DNA from: DAOVRD01 sp964605915
GTDB taxonomy: Bacteria; Planctomycetota; Brocadiia; SM23-32
DNA: 9,120 nt
Direction of reading: 5' to 3'
Assembly: GCA_964605915.1 (NCBI GenBank)
Contig: CAZSET010000167.1
Coordinates: 1-9,120 of the forward strand
In this document: positions 1-7,360 of the stretch, piece by piece
Numbering within the stretch: position 1 is the stretch's first letter
Layout: each line of letters opens with the position of its first letter
Program-made: the position numbers and the translations under genes
Notes under the pieces: model-generated
What the model was told of the DNA's origin: nothing
The model's input: only the letters and a program-made list of their open reading frames with translations
The model's database searches: none

Positions 1-354
1 GCCGGAGGGTTCGGCGAACGGCTGAACAAGGACAACGCGGTTGCCATCGGCCTGCTGCCCGACGTGCCTCGCGAGCGGATCGAGTTCGTCGGCAACACGT
101 CGCTGAAGGGCGCCGTCATGGTGGCCGAGCACGCGGACCACTACTGGAAGGTCCGAGACATCGCTTCCAGCATGACCTACTTCGAGCTTTCGACACACCC
201 CGGCTTCATGGACCAGTTCGTGTCCGCCTGTTTCCTGCCCCACACGGACACGGAGAAGTTCCCCTCGGTTGCCGGCGAACCCCGGCAGCCCGATGCCGGG
301 CACGACCGCATGGAGAAACAGGAGGAAGTGGAGAATGCCGATACCGGACGTTAA
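1..354 (+). CDS. acsV: Reductive activator of corrinoid iron-sulfur protein, C-terminal end (RACo/AcsV type, DUF4445 ASKHA ATPase), partial
   Basis: This is the last 117 residues of a protein that begins before the window; the frame is open from base 1 to the TAA at 352-354. RACo-type proteins have an N-terminal 2Fe-2S domain and a C-terminal ASKHA ATPase domain, and use ATP to re-reduce inactive Co(II) corrinoid to Co(I) in the corrinoid iron-sulfur protein. Visible here are an AGGFG glycine-rich motif at the first residues, a GLLPD segment, GNTSLKGA, a THPGFMDQFV segment and a terminal CFLPH, in the order I recall for this family. About 35 residues after CFLPH are polar and unlike the family, and look like a non-conserved tail. 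The last 20 bases overlap the start of cdhD, and the Shine-Dalgarno of cdhD lies inside this gene, so the two are likely translationally coupled. The call rests on recalled family pattern and on context; the Fe-S domain cannot be seen. Confidence 0.85.
   Translation, partial: AGGFGERLNKDNAVAIGLLPDVPRERIEFVGNTSLKGAVMVAEHADHYWKVRDIASSMTYFELSTHPGFMDQFVSACFLPHTDTEKFPSVAGEPRQPDAGHDRMEKQEEVENADTGR
320..325 (+). promoter_or_regulatory. Ribosome binding site deciding the cdhD start
   Basis: A perfect AGGAGG lies 9 bases before the ATG at 335, inside the acsV 3' end. It favours 335 over the upstream in-frame TTG at 269, which would add 22 residues overlapping acsV and has no comparable site. Confidence 0.8.
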
Positions 355-1312
355 GGACAAGCTCAGCGGCGCCATGAACGAAGTGACCGTAGGCGCTACC
401 AGCGAGGAAGGCGGCACGCGCTCGCGCACGGTGACTGTCGGCGGCGAGACGAGCTTCCCCATGCTGGCCTTTGAAGGCCAGTACCCCCACCCGCCGGCCT
501 TCGCATTGCAGATCACCTCGGCCGACGTCGACGACTGGCACCCGGAAGTCAAGAAACACGTGGCCGACGTGGCCGGGGACCTGGGGAAGTGGGCGGCCAA
601 GTGCGAGGAATGGGGGGCGGACCTGGTCTGCCTGGACCTGTCCGCTGCCCTGCCGGATCGCGGAGGGCGAAGCGCCCAGGAGTGCGCCGATGACGTCAAG
701 CGCGTGCTCGGCGCCACGGGCCTGCCGTTAATGGTCTGGGGCACGGACGACGATGACGTGGACAACAACGTCCTGCCCAAGTGCACGCAGGTCGCCGCAG
801 GGGAGAACTGCCTGTTCGGGACGGCCAAGGAGGATAACTATCGCACGCTGGCCGCAAGCTGCCTGGCTGATAATCACAAGATCATCGCGGAGGCCCCGTC
901 CGACATCAACCTGTCCAAGCAGCTTCACATCCTGCTCCGGGACGTGGGGGTGGACCTGAACGACATCGTCATGCACCCCACGACCGGTGCGCTCGGCTTC
1001 GGCCTCGTTTACATCTACACCACCATCGAACGGGGGCGAATAGCGGCCCTGAGCGGCGACGTGCTGATGCAACAGCCGGTCGTGGTGAATCTCGGCAAGG
1101 AGGTGGGCCGGGTCAAGGAGGCCGTTGCTCCGGACGAGGACTTCCCGGAGTGGGGCCGCCGCGAAGTCAGGGGGCCCTTGTGGGAATCCGCAACGGCCCT
1201 CGCCTACATCGAATCCGGCGCCGAGTTACTCATCCTGCGCAACCCCGAGGCCCTCGAGCAGGCCAAGGCCGCTGTGGAGGCGATGTGGCCGAAAGCGAGC
1301 CAGTCCTCATGA
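335..1312 (+). CDS. cdhD: Acetyl-CoA decarbonylase/synthase delta subunit (corrinoid iron-sulfur protein small subunit)
   Basis: A 325-residue protein equivalent to AcsD/CdhD. With the large subunit (AcsC/CdhE) it forms the corrinoid iron-sulfur protein that receives the methyl group from methyl-tetrahydrofolate and hands it to acetyl-CoA synthase. It is cytoplasmic, with no signal peptide or membrane segment. The protein reads as the TIM-barrel CdhD family: a VTVGGETSFP entry segment near residues 34-42, GADLVCLDL near 94-102, PLMVWG near 131-136, a KEDNYR...SCLADNHKIIAEAPSDINLSKQL block near 165-197, HPTTGALGFGLVY...TIERGRIAALSGD near 214-242 and a C-terminal GAELLILRNP strand near 295-304. 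The start at 335 is chosen for its Shine-Dalgarno and family-like length. It overlaps acsV by 20 bases and is followed by acsE 27 bases later. The acsV-acsD-acsE order is characteristic of bacterial acetyl-CoA synthase clusters. An Asp run at 138-142 makes one loop unusually acidic. Confidence 0.95.
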   Translation: MPIPDVKDKLSGAMNEVTVGATSEEGGTRSRTVTVGGETSFPMLAFEGQYPHPPAFALQITSADVDDWHPEVKKHVADVAGDLGKWAAKCEEWGADLVCLDLSAALPDRGGRSAQECADDVKRVLGATGLPLMVWGTDDDDVDNNVLPKCTQVAAGENCLFGTAKEDNYRTLAASCLADNHKIIAEAPSDINLSKQLHILLRDVGVDLNDIVMHPTTGALGFGLVYIYTTIERGRIAALSGDVLMQQPVVVNLGKEVGRVKEAVAPDEDFPEWGRREVRGPLWESATALAYIESGAELLILRNPEALEQAKAAVEAMWPKASQSS

Positions 1313-1339
1313 CGCCCGAGCCTGGAAAGGAGTGCACGG

Positions 1340-2131
1340 ATGTTCGTCATCGGTGAACGAATCAACGGGATGTTCACGGCCGTGAAACGCGCGGTTGAGT
1401 CCCGGGACAAGGGATCCATTCAGAATCTGGCGCGGCGCCAGTTGGCGGCGGGCGCGGACGCTCTGGACGTCAACGTGGGTCCCACAAAGGGCAAGGCCGT
1501 GGACAACATGTTGTGGCTGATCGAAACCGTCCAAGAGGTCACCGACGCCCCGATCTGCGTCGACACGCCGAAGTTCGACGTCATGAGCGCGGCGCTGGGG
1601 GCGGCCGAGAACCCGGCCATCATCAATTCCAGCAAGGCCAGTGCCGACGAGCTGGACAAGTACGTGCCCCTGGCCGTCCGGACCGGCTCCCGACTGGTAG
1701 CCCTGACCATCGACGAGACGGGCGTGCCCAGCGACGTGGACGGCCGCGTGGCCATGGGCGCCAACATCGTCACCAAGGCGATGGAGCACGGGCTGGCGAT
1801 GACGGACCTCTACATCGACCCGGTCATCCTGCCCGTCAACGTGGCCCCCAAGCAGCCGGCTGCCGTGCTGGGCGCCATCAGCCAGCTTAGGCTCTTCTCC
1901 GACCCTCCGCCGAACTTCATCATCGGCCTGTCCAACGTGAGCCAGAACTGCAAGGAGCGTTCGTTGCTCAACAGCGCCTACGTCGCCATGTGCATCGGCG
2001 TGGGGCTGAACGCCGCCATCATGGACGCGCTGGACAAGGACCTGATGAACGCCGCCATCACGGCCGAGGTGCTGCTGGAGAAGCAGCTATACTGCGACGA
2101 CTACATCGCCGCCTACTTGAGCAGCAAGTGA
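1340..2131 (+). CDS. acsE: 5-methyltetrahydrofolate:corrinoid iron-sulfur protein Co-methyltransferase
   Basis: A 263-residue pterin-binding TIM barrel (MeTr) that moves the methyl group from methyl-THF to Co(I) of the corrinoid iron-sulfur protein. This step joins the methyl branch to the carbonyl branch. The protein opens with the family's GERINGMF (residues 5-12) and ends with YCDDYIAAYL. Residues matching those I recall as pterin-binding or catalytic in the Moorella enzyme fall at the same numbers: Asp75 in CVDT, Asn96 in IINSS, Asp160 in LYIDP and Asn199 in GLSNVSQN. The intact active site argues for a functional enzyme of normal length. The ATG at 1340 is preceded by AAAGGAG (1326-1332) at a 7-base spacing. 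The gene sits 27 bases after cdhD and 35 bases before the DUF3786 gene, all on one strand, consistent with one transcript. Confidence 0.97.
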   Translation: MFVIGERINGMFTAVKRAVESRDKGSIQNLARRQLAAGADALDVNVGPTKGKAVDNMLWLIETVQEVTDAPICVDTPKFDVMSAALGAAENPAIINSSKASADELDKYVPLAVRTGSRLVALTIDETGVPSDVDGRVAMGANIVTKAMEHGLAMTDLYIDPVILPVNVAPKQPAAVLGAISQLRLFSDPPPNFIIGLSNVSQNCKERSLLNSAYVAMCIGVGLNAAIMDALDKDLMNAAITAEVLLEKQLYCDDYIAAYLSSK

Positions 2132-2166
2132 GAACCGCCGCTTCGTCCGGGCCAGGGAGGCGAGGG

Positions 2167-2802
2167 ATGCAGCTCCCGAAGCAGGACCATTACGAGATCG
2201 CCCGCGACGCTGCGCTGAGCCGGCTTCAGCAAAGGATGGACCGCGACCGGCTCGGCGTGCTGGGCGCGCGGCTTGCGGAGGATCTGGGCACCGTGGACCT
2301 GCCGGTGCTCTGCTGGCAGCTCAGGGCGCGGACGGAACCGTTCTCGATGCATCTGCTGCCGGGCGGCCAGGAGGTGTCGCTGCCGTGGCAGATACTGGCG
2401 CTCGACTACCTGGCCGCCGAGACGCCCGTCGCTGCCACGGGGTTCGTCTCGTTTGCGAACCTGGTGGAAGGGCGCAGCTATCTGCCGGCTTTCCAGTCGC
2501 GGGTGACGGACAGGCTTTCTCACACCGTGGGCAGGGATGGGGCCGCGTTCCGGGACGCTGTGGAACGCCTGGGCGCGACGCCGGTCGAGGGCGACCCGGT
2601 TCGCTGTATCCTCCGGTTCTTCCCGCTGGTTGAGTTCCAGGTGGCGCGCTACGAGGGGGACGAGGAGTTCGCACCCTCGTGCAACGTGCTCTTTTCGGAT
2701 AACGTCTTGAGCATCTTCAGCCTTGAGGACGGCATAGTGGCCGCCGAGTGCATGGTGGCCGCGCTCGAGGGCAAGACCCCCGCCGCCCGGAAGGGGAGTT
2801 GA
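2167..2802 (+). CDS. DUF3786 domain protein in the acetyl-CoA synthase operon
   Basis: A 211-residue soluble protein recognised as DUF3786 from its order of motifs: a LPWQILALDYL helix near residues 73-83, a FVSFANLVEGRSYLPAF block near 92-108, an FFPLVEFQVARYEGDEEF block near 149-166 and a final NVLFSDNVLSIFSLEDG near 171-187. The biochemical function of the domain is not known to me; it is common in anaerobes and I recall it near corrinoid or CO dehydrogenase genes. The start at 2167 follows AGGGAGG (2154-2160) at a 6-base spacing. The following gene begins only 6 bases after the stop, and its Shine-Dalgarno AAGGGGAG (2791-2798) lies inside this gene, indicating tight coupling. Cysteines are sparse (Cys49, Cys145, Cys170 and Cys194, without CxxC spacing), so an Fe-S cluster is not suggested. 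A role as maturation or regulatory accessory to the corrinoid protein is an inference from position only. Confidence 0.85.
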   Translation: MQLPKQDHYEIARDAALSRLQQRMDRDRLGVLGARLAEDLGTVDLPVLCWQLRARTEPFSMHLLPGGQEVSLPWQILALDYLAAETPVAATGFVSFANLVEGRSYLPAFQSRVTDRLSHTVGRDGAAFRDAVERLGATPVEGDPVRCILRFFPLVEFQVARYEGDEEFAPSCNVLFSDNVLSIFSLEDGIVAAECMVAALEGKTPAARKGS

Positions 2803-2808
2803 GAGGCG

Positions 2809-3942
2809 ATGAAGAGGCTCTACATCGCGGCCACCGAGCAGCACGCCGGCAAGACGACCGTCTGCGTGGGTCTCTACAGGATGGCCCAGGAGCGGGGCTA
2901 CAAGACGGGCTTCATCAAGCCCGTCGGCCAGCGCTACGTGATGGAGGCGGATGAGCAGGTCGACGAGGACGCTGTTCTGTTCAAGCACGGCCTGGGTGCG
3001 CCCGGCGACGTCAAGGACCTGAGCCCGGTCACGATCCCGCGCGGCTTCACGCGGGAGTACATCTTCAACCGCGACCCCGAGTCAGTCCACGGCCCTATCC
3101 TGGAGGCGGTCGCCAGGCTGGAAGACGACCACGACCTTCTCATCATCGAGGGGACGGGCCATGCGGGCGTCGGGTCGGTGGTGGACTCGTCCAACGCCCA
3201 AGTGGCCAGGCTTCTTGACTCCCAGTGCGTCATCGTGAGCGGCGGCGGCATCGGCCGCTGCATCGACGAGCTGTGCCTGAACCGCGCGCTCTTCGACTGC
3301 CACGGCGTTCCCATCGTCGGAGCCGTCATCAATAAGGTGTTCGAGGAGAAGTACGACTACGTCAGCGCCGCCGTCCGGCAAGGGCTGTCCAACAACGGCA
3401 TCAACTGCCTGGGCGTCATCCCGTACCACAAGGAGCTGACCTACCCGACCATGCGGCAGATCCAGGAGGAGTACGGCCTGGAGCTCCTCTGCGGCGGCGT
3501 CTACCTGGACAACAAGGTGCGCGACATCATCGTGGCTGCGATGGCGCCGCAGAACATGATCAACTACCTGCGGCCGGGCAGCCTCGTCGTCGTGCCCGGT
3601 GATCGGGTGGACAACATCATCGCCTCCATCAACGCGCACCTGATGACGCAGCAGCAAGGCGCCCGTCGCATCGGCGGGCTCCTGCTGACGGGCGGCTTCG
3701 TGCCACACCTGAGCATCGTCAACATCCTGTGCGAAGTGGACGTGCCCGTGCTCTTGACCGACGACGACACTGCCACGGCCGCCTTCGAAGTGCGCGGCCT
3801 CGTGGCCAAGATGACGCCGCGCGACGTCGACAAGATGGCATTGGCCGCAAGCATCATAGAGCAGCACGTTGACGTGGACTCCATGTTCCGGGCCGTGGGA
3901 CTGGCTTCCGGCCCCGAGGCGCCACGGCCGGACCAGAGGTAG
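2809..3942 (+). CDS. BioD-like P-loop ATPase with DRTGG domain (stand-alone Pta N-terminal-like protein)
   Basis: A 377-residue cytosolic protein in two parts. Residues 1 to about 215 are a dethiobiotin-synthetase-like NTPase: a P-loop variant ATEQHAGKTT (8-17), FIKPVGQ (35-41), a LLIIEGTGHAGVGSVVD block (110-126) and GAVINKV (171-177), which occupies the usual place of the N-K-x-D-like strand. Residues about 220-335 match the DRTGG regulatory domain (PGDRVDNIIASI near 263-274, RRIGGLLLTGGF near 286-297). The same BioD-like plus DRTGG pair forms the N-terminal, non-catalytic half of long phosphotransacetylases, but the C-terminal PTA_PTB catalytic domain is absent here. The P-loop Gly-Lys-Thr is intact, so nucleotide binding is likely. 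The gene begins 6 bases after the DUF3786 stop and ends 6 bases before the receiver gene. A sensor or chaperone role linked to acetyl-CoA metabolism is inference; a cobyrinate-amidation or dethiobiotin enzyme is less likely because the DRTGG part belongs to neither. Confidence 0.8.
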   Translation: MKRLYIAATEQHAGKTTVCVGLYRMAQERGYKTGFIKPVGQRYVMEADEQVDEDAVLFKHGLGAPGDVKDLSPVTIPRGFTREYIFNRDPESVHGPILEAVARLEDDHDLLIIEGTGHAGVGSVVDSSNAQVARLLDSQCVIVSGGGIGRCIDELCLNRALFDCHGVPIVGAVINKVFEEKYDYVSAAVRQGLSNNGINCLGVIPYHKELTYPTMRQIQEEYGLELLCGGVYLDNKVRDIIVAAMAPQNMINYLRPGSLVVVPGDRVDNIIASINAHLMTQQQGARRIGGLLLTGGFVPHLSIVNILCEVDVPVLLTDDDTATAAFEVRGLVAKMTPRDVDKMALAASIIEQHVDVDSMFRAVGLASGPEAPRPDQR

Positions 3943-3948
3943 TGAACG

Positions 3949-4332
3949 GTGGCGAAGATCCTTTACGTGGATGCCGACCAGGGCCGCGTTGAGATCGTCA
4001 GAGAGCTTCTCATCCAGAAGGGCCACGCCGTCACCGTGGTGAACTGCGCCGAACGCGCCATGCTGCGGGTGGAGCGCGAGAGCGATTACGACGCCGTCGT
4101 ACTGCACCTGATACTGCCGGGAATTGACGGTGCCGAGCTGTGCCGCTGGCTGAAGCAGTGGAGCTCCTTGCCCGACGCCCGGCGGGTGGTCTTCAGCGGA
4201 CCCGAAGTGCAGCTCACGCTGAGCTTCGCCGAGGAGTTGCCGCGATGGCTCCCGGCCGACGTCTACGTGGCGGGAGTGGAGGAGCCCGACCAGCTCATCA
4301 GTGCCGTGGAGAGAATCCTGTGCGGTAGCTGA
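3949..4332 (+). CDS. Atypical (pseudo-) receiver-domain protein lacking the phospho-acceptor Asp
   Basis: A 127-residue single-domain protein with the CheY-like pattern: ILYVDAD (residues 4-10), a DYDAVVLHLILPGIDG core (46-61), the VVFSG strand carrying the Ser83 switch residue, and ADVYVAGVEEPDQL (103-116) before a last helix. Three of the five hallmark residues are changed. The second N-terminal acid is Ala9, the phospho-acceptor position is His53 (codon CAC at 4105-4107) and the conserved Lys before the last helix aligns with Gly109. Ser83 lies 30 residues after position 53, as in CheY, so the alignment is firm. There is no output domain. The GTG start at 3949 lies 6 bases after the previous stop, with a GAGG-type Shine-Dalgarno (3935-3938) inside the preceding gene. 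A phosphorylation-independent protein-interaction or allosteric role is inferred. The gene closes the packed operon; fhs follows after 92 bases. Confidence 0.85.
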   Translation: MAKILYVDADQGRVEIVRELLIQKGHAVTVVNCAERAMLRVERESDYDAVVLHLILPGIDGAELCRWLKQWSSLPDARRVVFSGPEVQLTLSFAEELPRWLPADVYVAGVEEPDQLISAVERILCGS

Positions 4333-4410
4333 TGGCGGCGAGCACCGTGCACCCCGCTTGCTTCGCATGCCGCACGGGTTGCTGTCTCTTGCTTTAGCTC
4401 TGTCTCTGCG

Positions 4411-4418
4411 AAAGGAGG
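4411..4418 (+). promoter_or_regulatory. Ribosome binding site supporting the TTG start of fhs
   Basis: AAAGGAGG lies 6 bases before the TTG at 4425, and no ATG or GTG start in this frame is as well placed. The rest of the 92-base gap (4333-4424) shows no convincing -35/-10 pair, so fhs is probably co-transcribed with the upstream genes. Confidence 0.75.
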
Positions 4419-4424
4419 GCGGCC

Positions 4425-6113
<1,689 letters not shown>

Positions 6114-6131
6114 ACCGCGCAGACGGTAGGC

Positions 6132-6198
6132 GGCAGATAGCAGGTAGCAGATGGCAGGTGGCCGTTAGCTGTTGGCTCCCGGCCATCTGCCACCTGCC
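6132..6198 (+). repeat. Heptamer-built inverted repeat downstream of fhs
   Basis: The left arm is four consecutive 7-base units of the form RGCAGRT (6132-6159) plus GGC. The right arm is two complementary units (6182-6195) plus GCC. Bases 6139-6155 can pair with 6182-6198 at 15 of 17 positions, and 6153-6162 pair perfectly (10 bp) with 6189-6198, so two exclusive hairpins are possible. The heptamers belong to the same TGCCANN family as those after bioY. The hairpin begins 18 bases after the fhs stop and has no U-tract, so it is not a textbook intrinsic terminator, though it could protect the 3' end of the operon mRNA. Confidence 0.75.
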
Positions 6199-6212
6199 GG
6201 GCCGTGTAGAAG

Positions 6213-6242
6213 TTGCCATCCCGGTGCCGCAGCGGCTATACT
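6213..6242 (+). promoter_or_regulatory. Sigma70-type promoter of bioY
   Basis: TTGCCA (6213-6218) and TATACT (6237-6242) are separated by 18 bases, and each matches the consensus hexamer at five of six positions. Transcription would start near 6249, about 30 bases before the bioY ATG. The extended sequence GGCTATACT is shared exactly with the promoter before the Rhs gene. Confidence 0.6.
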
Positions 6243-6278
6243 AACCGCGTCGCTCGCACCTTGCTGAGGGTTTACACG

Positions 6279-6923
6279 ATGAGCCTGCTCGCACACGCAC
6301 TGCCCGAATACCGCCGGTGGCGCCTGCGCGCGTACGAATGGCGCTATGAGCTGCCGGTCGCCAGGAAGGTGGCGCTCGCGGTGGGCATGGCCGCCCTTGC
6401 AGGCCTGTCCGCGCAGGTGCGAATCCCGCTTTCCTCCACGCCCGTGCCTATCACGGGCCAGGTTCTGGCGGCGCTTCTGGCGGGCGTACTGCTGGGGCGG
6501 TTCTACGGCGGCCTGAGTCAGGTCCTCTACCTGGGGCTCGGCGCGGCCGGCGTTCCATGGTTCAACGGCCTGACCGGGGGGCTCGGCGTCCTGACGGGCG
6601 TGACCGGCGGCTACCTGATCGGCATGGCGCTGGCGGCGGCCTTCATCGGCTACGTCAACGACCGGTACGTGCGCGTCCGGTCCTTCTGGGGTCAGCTTGT
6701 GCTCATGCTGATCGGCGTCGGCATCATCTATGTCTGCGGGGCGATCCAAGTCGCCGTGGTGCTCGGCGTCGGCCCCGGCAAGGCCATCGCGTTCGGGGTG
6801 CTTCCGTTCGTCATTCCCGATCTCGTCAAGGCCCTGATTGCGGCATCCGTCGCGACGGCCCTCCTGCCCAAGTCCTCCTACAACGGCGAGGTCGACGCAG
6901 CCCGATTCCCGCGTGCAGACTGA
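6279..6923 (+). CDS. bioY: Biotin ECF transporter substrate-binding subunit BioY
   Basis: A 214-residue membrane protein, the biotin-binding S component of an energy-coupling-factor transporter. Several hydrophobic segments (about residues 30-48, 58-77, 79-93, 104-125, 139-160, 168-196) fit the usual six-helix fold. Family signatures are clear: PLSSTPVPITGQVLAALLAG (50-69), GRFYGGLSQVLYLGLGAAGVPWF (73-95) and GGLGVLTGVTGGYLIG (100-115). The N-terminus carries about 28 mostly charged or aromatic residues before the first helix, longer than many BioY proteins. The ATG at 6279 follows GAGGG (6266-6270); an in-frame TTG at 6213 is rejected because it coincides with the -35 element. No ecfA or ecfT gene is in the window, so it either uses a shared energising module elsewhere or works alone. 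It has its own promoter, and repeats lie on both sides, separating it from the Wood-Ljungdahl operon. Confidence 0.93.
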   Translation: MSLLAHALPEYRRWRLRAYEWRYELPVARKVALAVGMAALAGLSAQVRIPLSSTPVPITGQVLAALLAGVLLGRFYGGLSQVLYLGLGAAGVPWFNGLTGGLGVLTGVTGGYLIGMALAAAFIGYVNDRYVRVRSFWGQLVLMLIGVGIIYVCGAIQVAVVLGVGPGKAIAFGVLPFVIPDLVKALIAASVATALLPKSSYNGEVDAARFPRAD

Positions 6924-6953
6924 CTCGCCGCGCGAGTGCCCCTACGCTTCGTG

Positions 6954-7102
6954 CTCCTGCTCCTACTCCCAGGGCGCGGCCCGCCGCGCCCCTGCTCGTG
7001 CTCTTGCTCCTACTCCTGCTCCTGCTCTGCCGTTAGCCTTTGCTTCCTGCCACCTGCCATGTGCCACCTGCCCCTTCTTGCTCCTGCTCCTACTCCTGCT
7101 CC
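6954..7102 (+). repeat. Three blocks of CTCCTR hexamer repeats
   Basis: Hexamers CTCCTG and CTCCTA alternate in three short blocks at 6954-6969, 7007-7027 and 7081-7102. The first half of the 580-base gene-poor stretch after bioY consists of these blocks and the intervening GC-rich filler. Any reading frame through here is low-complexity and is not a credible protein. No promoter or RNA gene is recognisable among them. Confidence 0.7.
7048..7072 (+). repeat. TGCCANN heptamer tract, block 1
   Basis: Three consecutive 7-base units, TGCCACC, TGCCATG and TGCCACC, are followed by a partial TGCC. It sits between hexamer blocks and is preceded by TGCTTCC, which also precedes block 2. Confidence 0.8.
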
Positions 7103-7142
7103 GCCGTCAGCCGGTAGCAGGTAGCCGTTGGCCGTTGCTTCC

Positions 7143-7167
7143 TGCCATCTGCCATCTGCCACCTGCC
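7143..7167 (+). repeat. TGCCANN heptamer tract, block 2
   Basis: Two TGCCATC units and one TGCCACC are followed by a partial TGCC. Just upstream (7116-7125) is the inverted form AGCAGGT plus AGC, so blocks 7116-7167 and 6132-6198 share one layout: inverted heptamers, a GTTAGC/GTTGGC-like centre, then plus-strand heptamers. Confidence 0.8.
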
Positions 7168-7203
7168 GCGTCTCGGTCGTGCTTGTCGTTGCCGTCGCTG
7201 GGC

Positions 7204-7230
7204 ACTGGTGACTGGGGACTGGCAACTGCC
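7204..7230 (+). repeat. ACTGGNN heptamer tract, block 3 (reverse orientation)
   Basis: The units ACTGGTG, ACTGGGG and ACTGGCA are followed by ACTGCC. The reverse complement of ACTGGCA is TGCCAGT, so this is a degenerate copy of the same heptamer family on the other strand. Confidence 0.75.
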
Positions 7231-7272
7231 GTCCCCCGTCGTTCTCGTTCTCGCCGTCGTTGTCCACTGACC

Positions 7273-7307
7273 ACGCTCCGTCGCCATAGCTATGGAGCGT
7301 CGGCGAC
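7273..7307. repeat. Palindromic element with nested inverted repeats
   Basis: A perfect 12-bp palindrome CCATAGCTATGG lies at 7284-7295. Around it ACGCTCC (7273-7279) is the inverse complement of GGAGCGT (7294-7300), and GTCGCC (7280-7285) of GGCGAC (7302-7307). The pairings exclude one another. It abuts the long heptamer array and resembles a dispersed palindromic repeat unit; its role is unknown. Confidence 0.6.
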
Positions 7308-7351
7308 TGGCAACTGGCAACTGGCAACTGGCAACTGGCAACTGGCAACTG
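7306..7351 (+). repeat. Perfect ACTGGCA heptamer array, block 4
   Basis: Six identical 7-base units run from 7306 to 7347 with a partial seventh (ACTG) to 7351. This is the longest exact array in the window and is likely prone to slippage. In the reverse orientation the unit reads TGCCAGT, the same family as blocks 1 and 2. Confidence 0.95.
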
Positions 7352-7360
7352 CCGTTCCCC

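Noticed and set aside
2113..2988. 291-codon open frame on the minus strand
   Set aside because: It overlaps DUF3786 and the ATPase start antisense, and no family is recognisable.
3082..4368. 428-codon open frame on the minus strand
   Set aside because: It lies opposite the ATPase and receiver genes, which have clear family motifs. Long antisense frames are expected in GC-rich coding DNA, and its translation is His/Val/Asp-rich without recognisable motifs.
4345..4377. Possible terminator between the receiver gene and fhs (CCGTGC/GCACGG)
   Set aside because: The stem is only 6 bp with a 21-base loop and no U-tract follows; too weak to call.
6269..6277. GGTTTACAC upstream of bioY, resembling the right half of a BirA operator (GGTTTACAA)
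   Set aside because: No left half (TTGTAAACC-like) is found at a 14-16 base spacing; the nearest candidate ending in AACC (6238-6246) is 22 bases away with poor match. A half-site alone is not enough.
7273..7307. H-type pseudoknot from the two interleaved stems
   Set aside because: The loops would be 0 and 1 base long, too short to span 6-7 bp stems, so the pairings are alternatives and not simultaneous.
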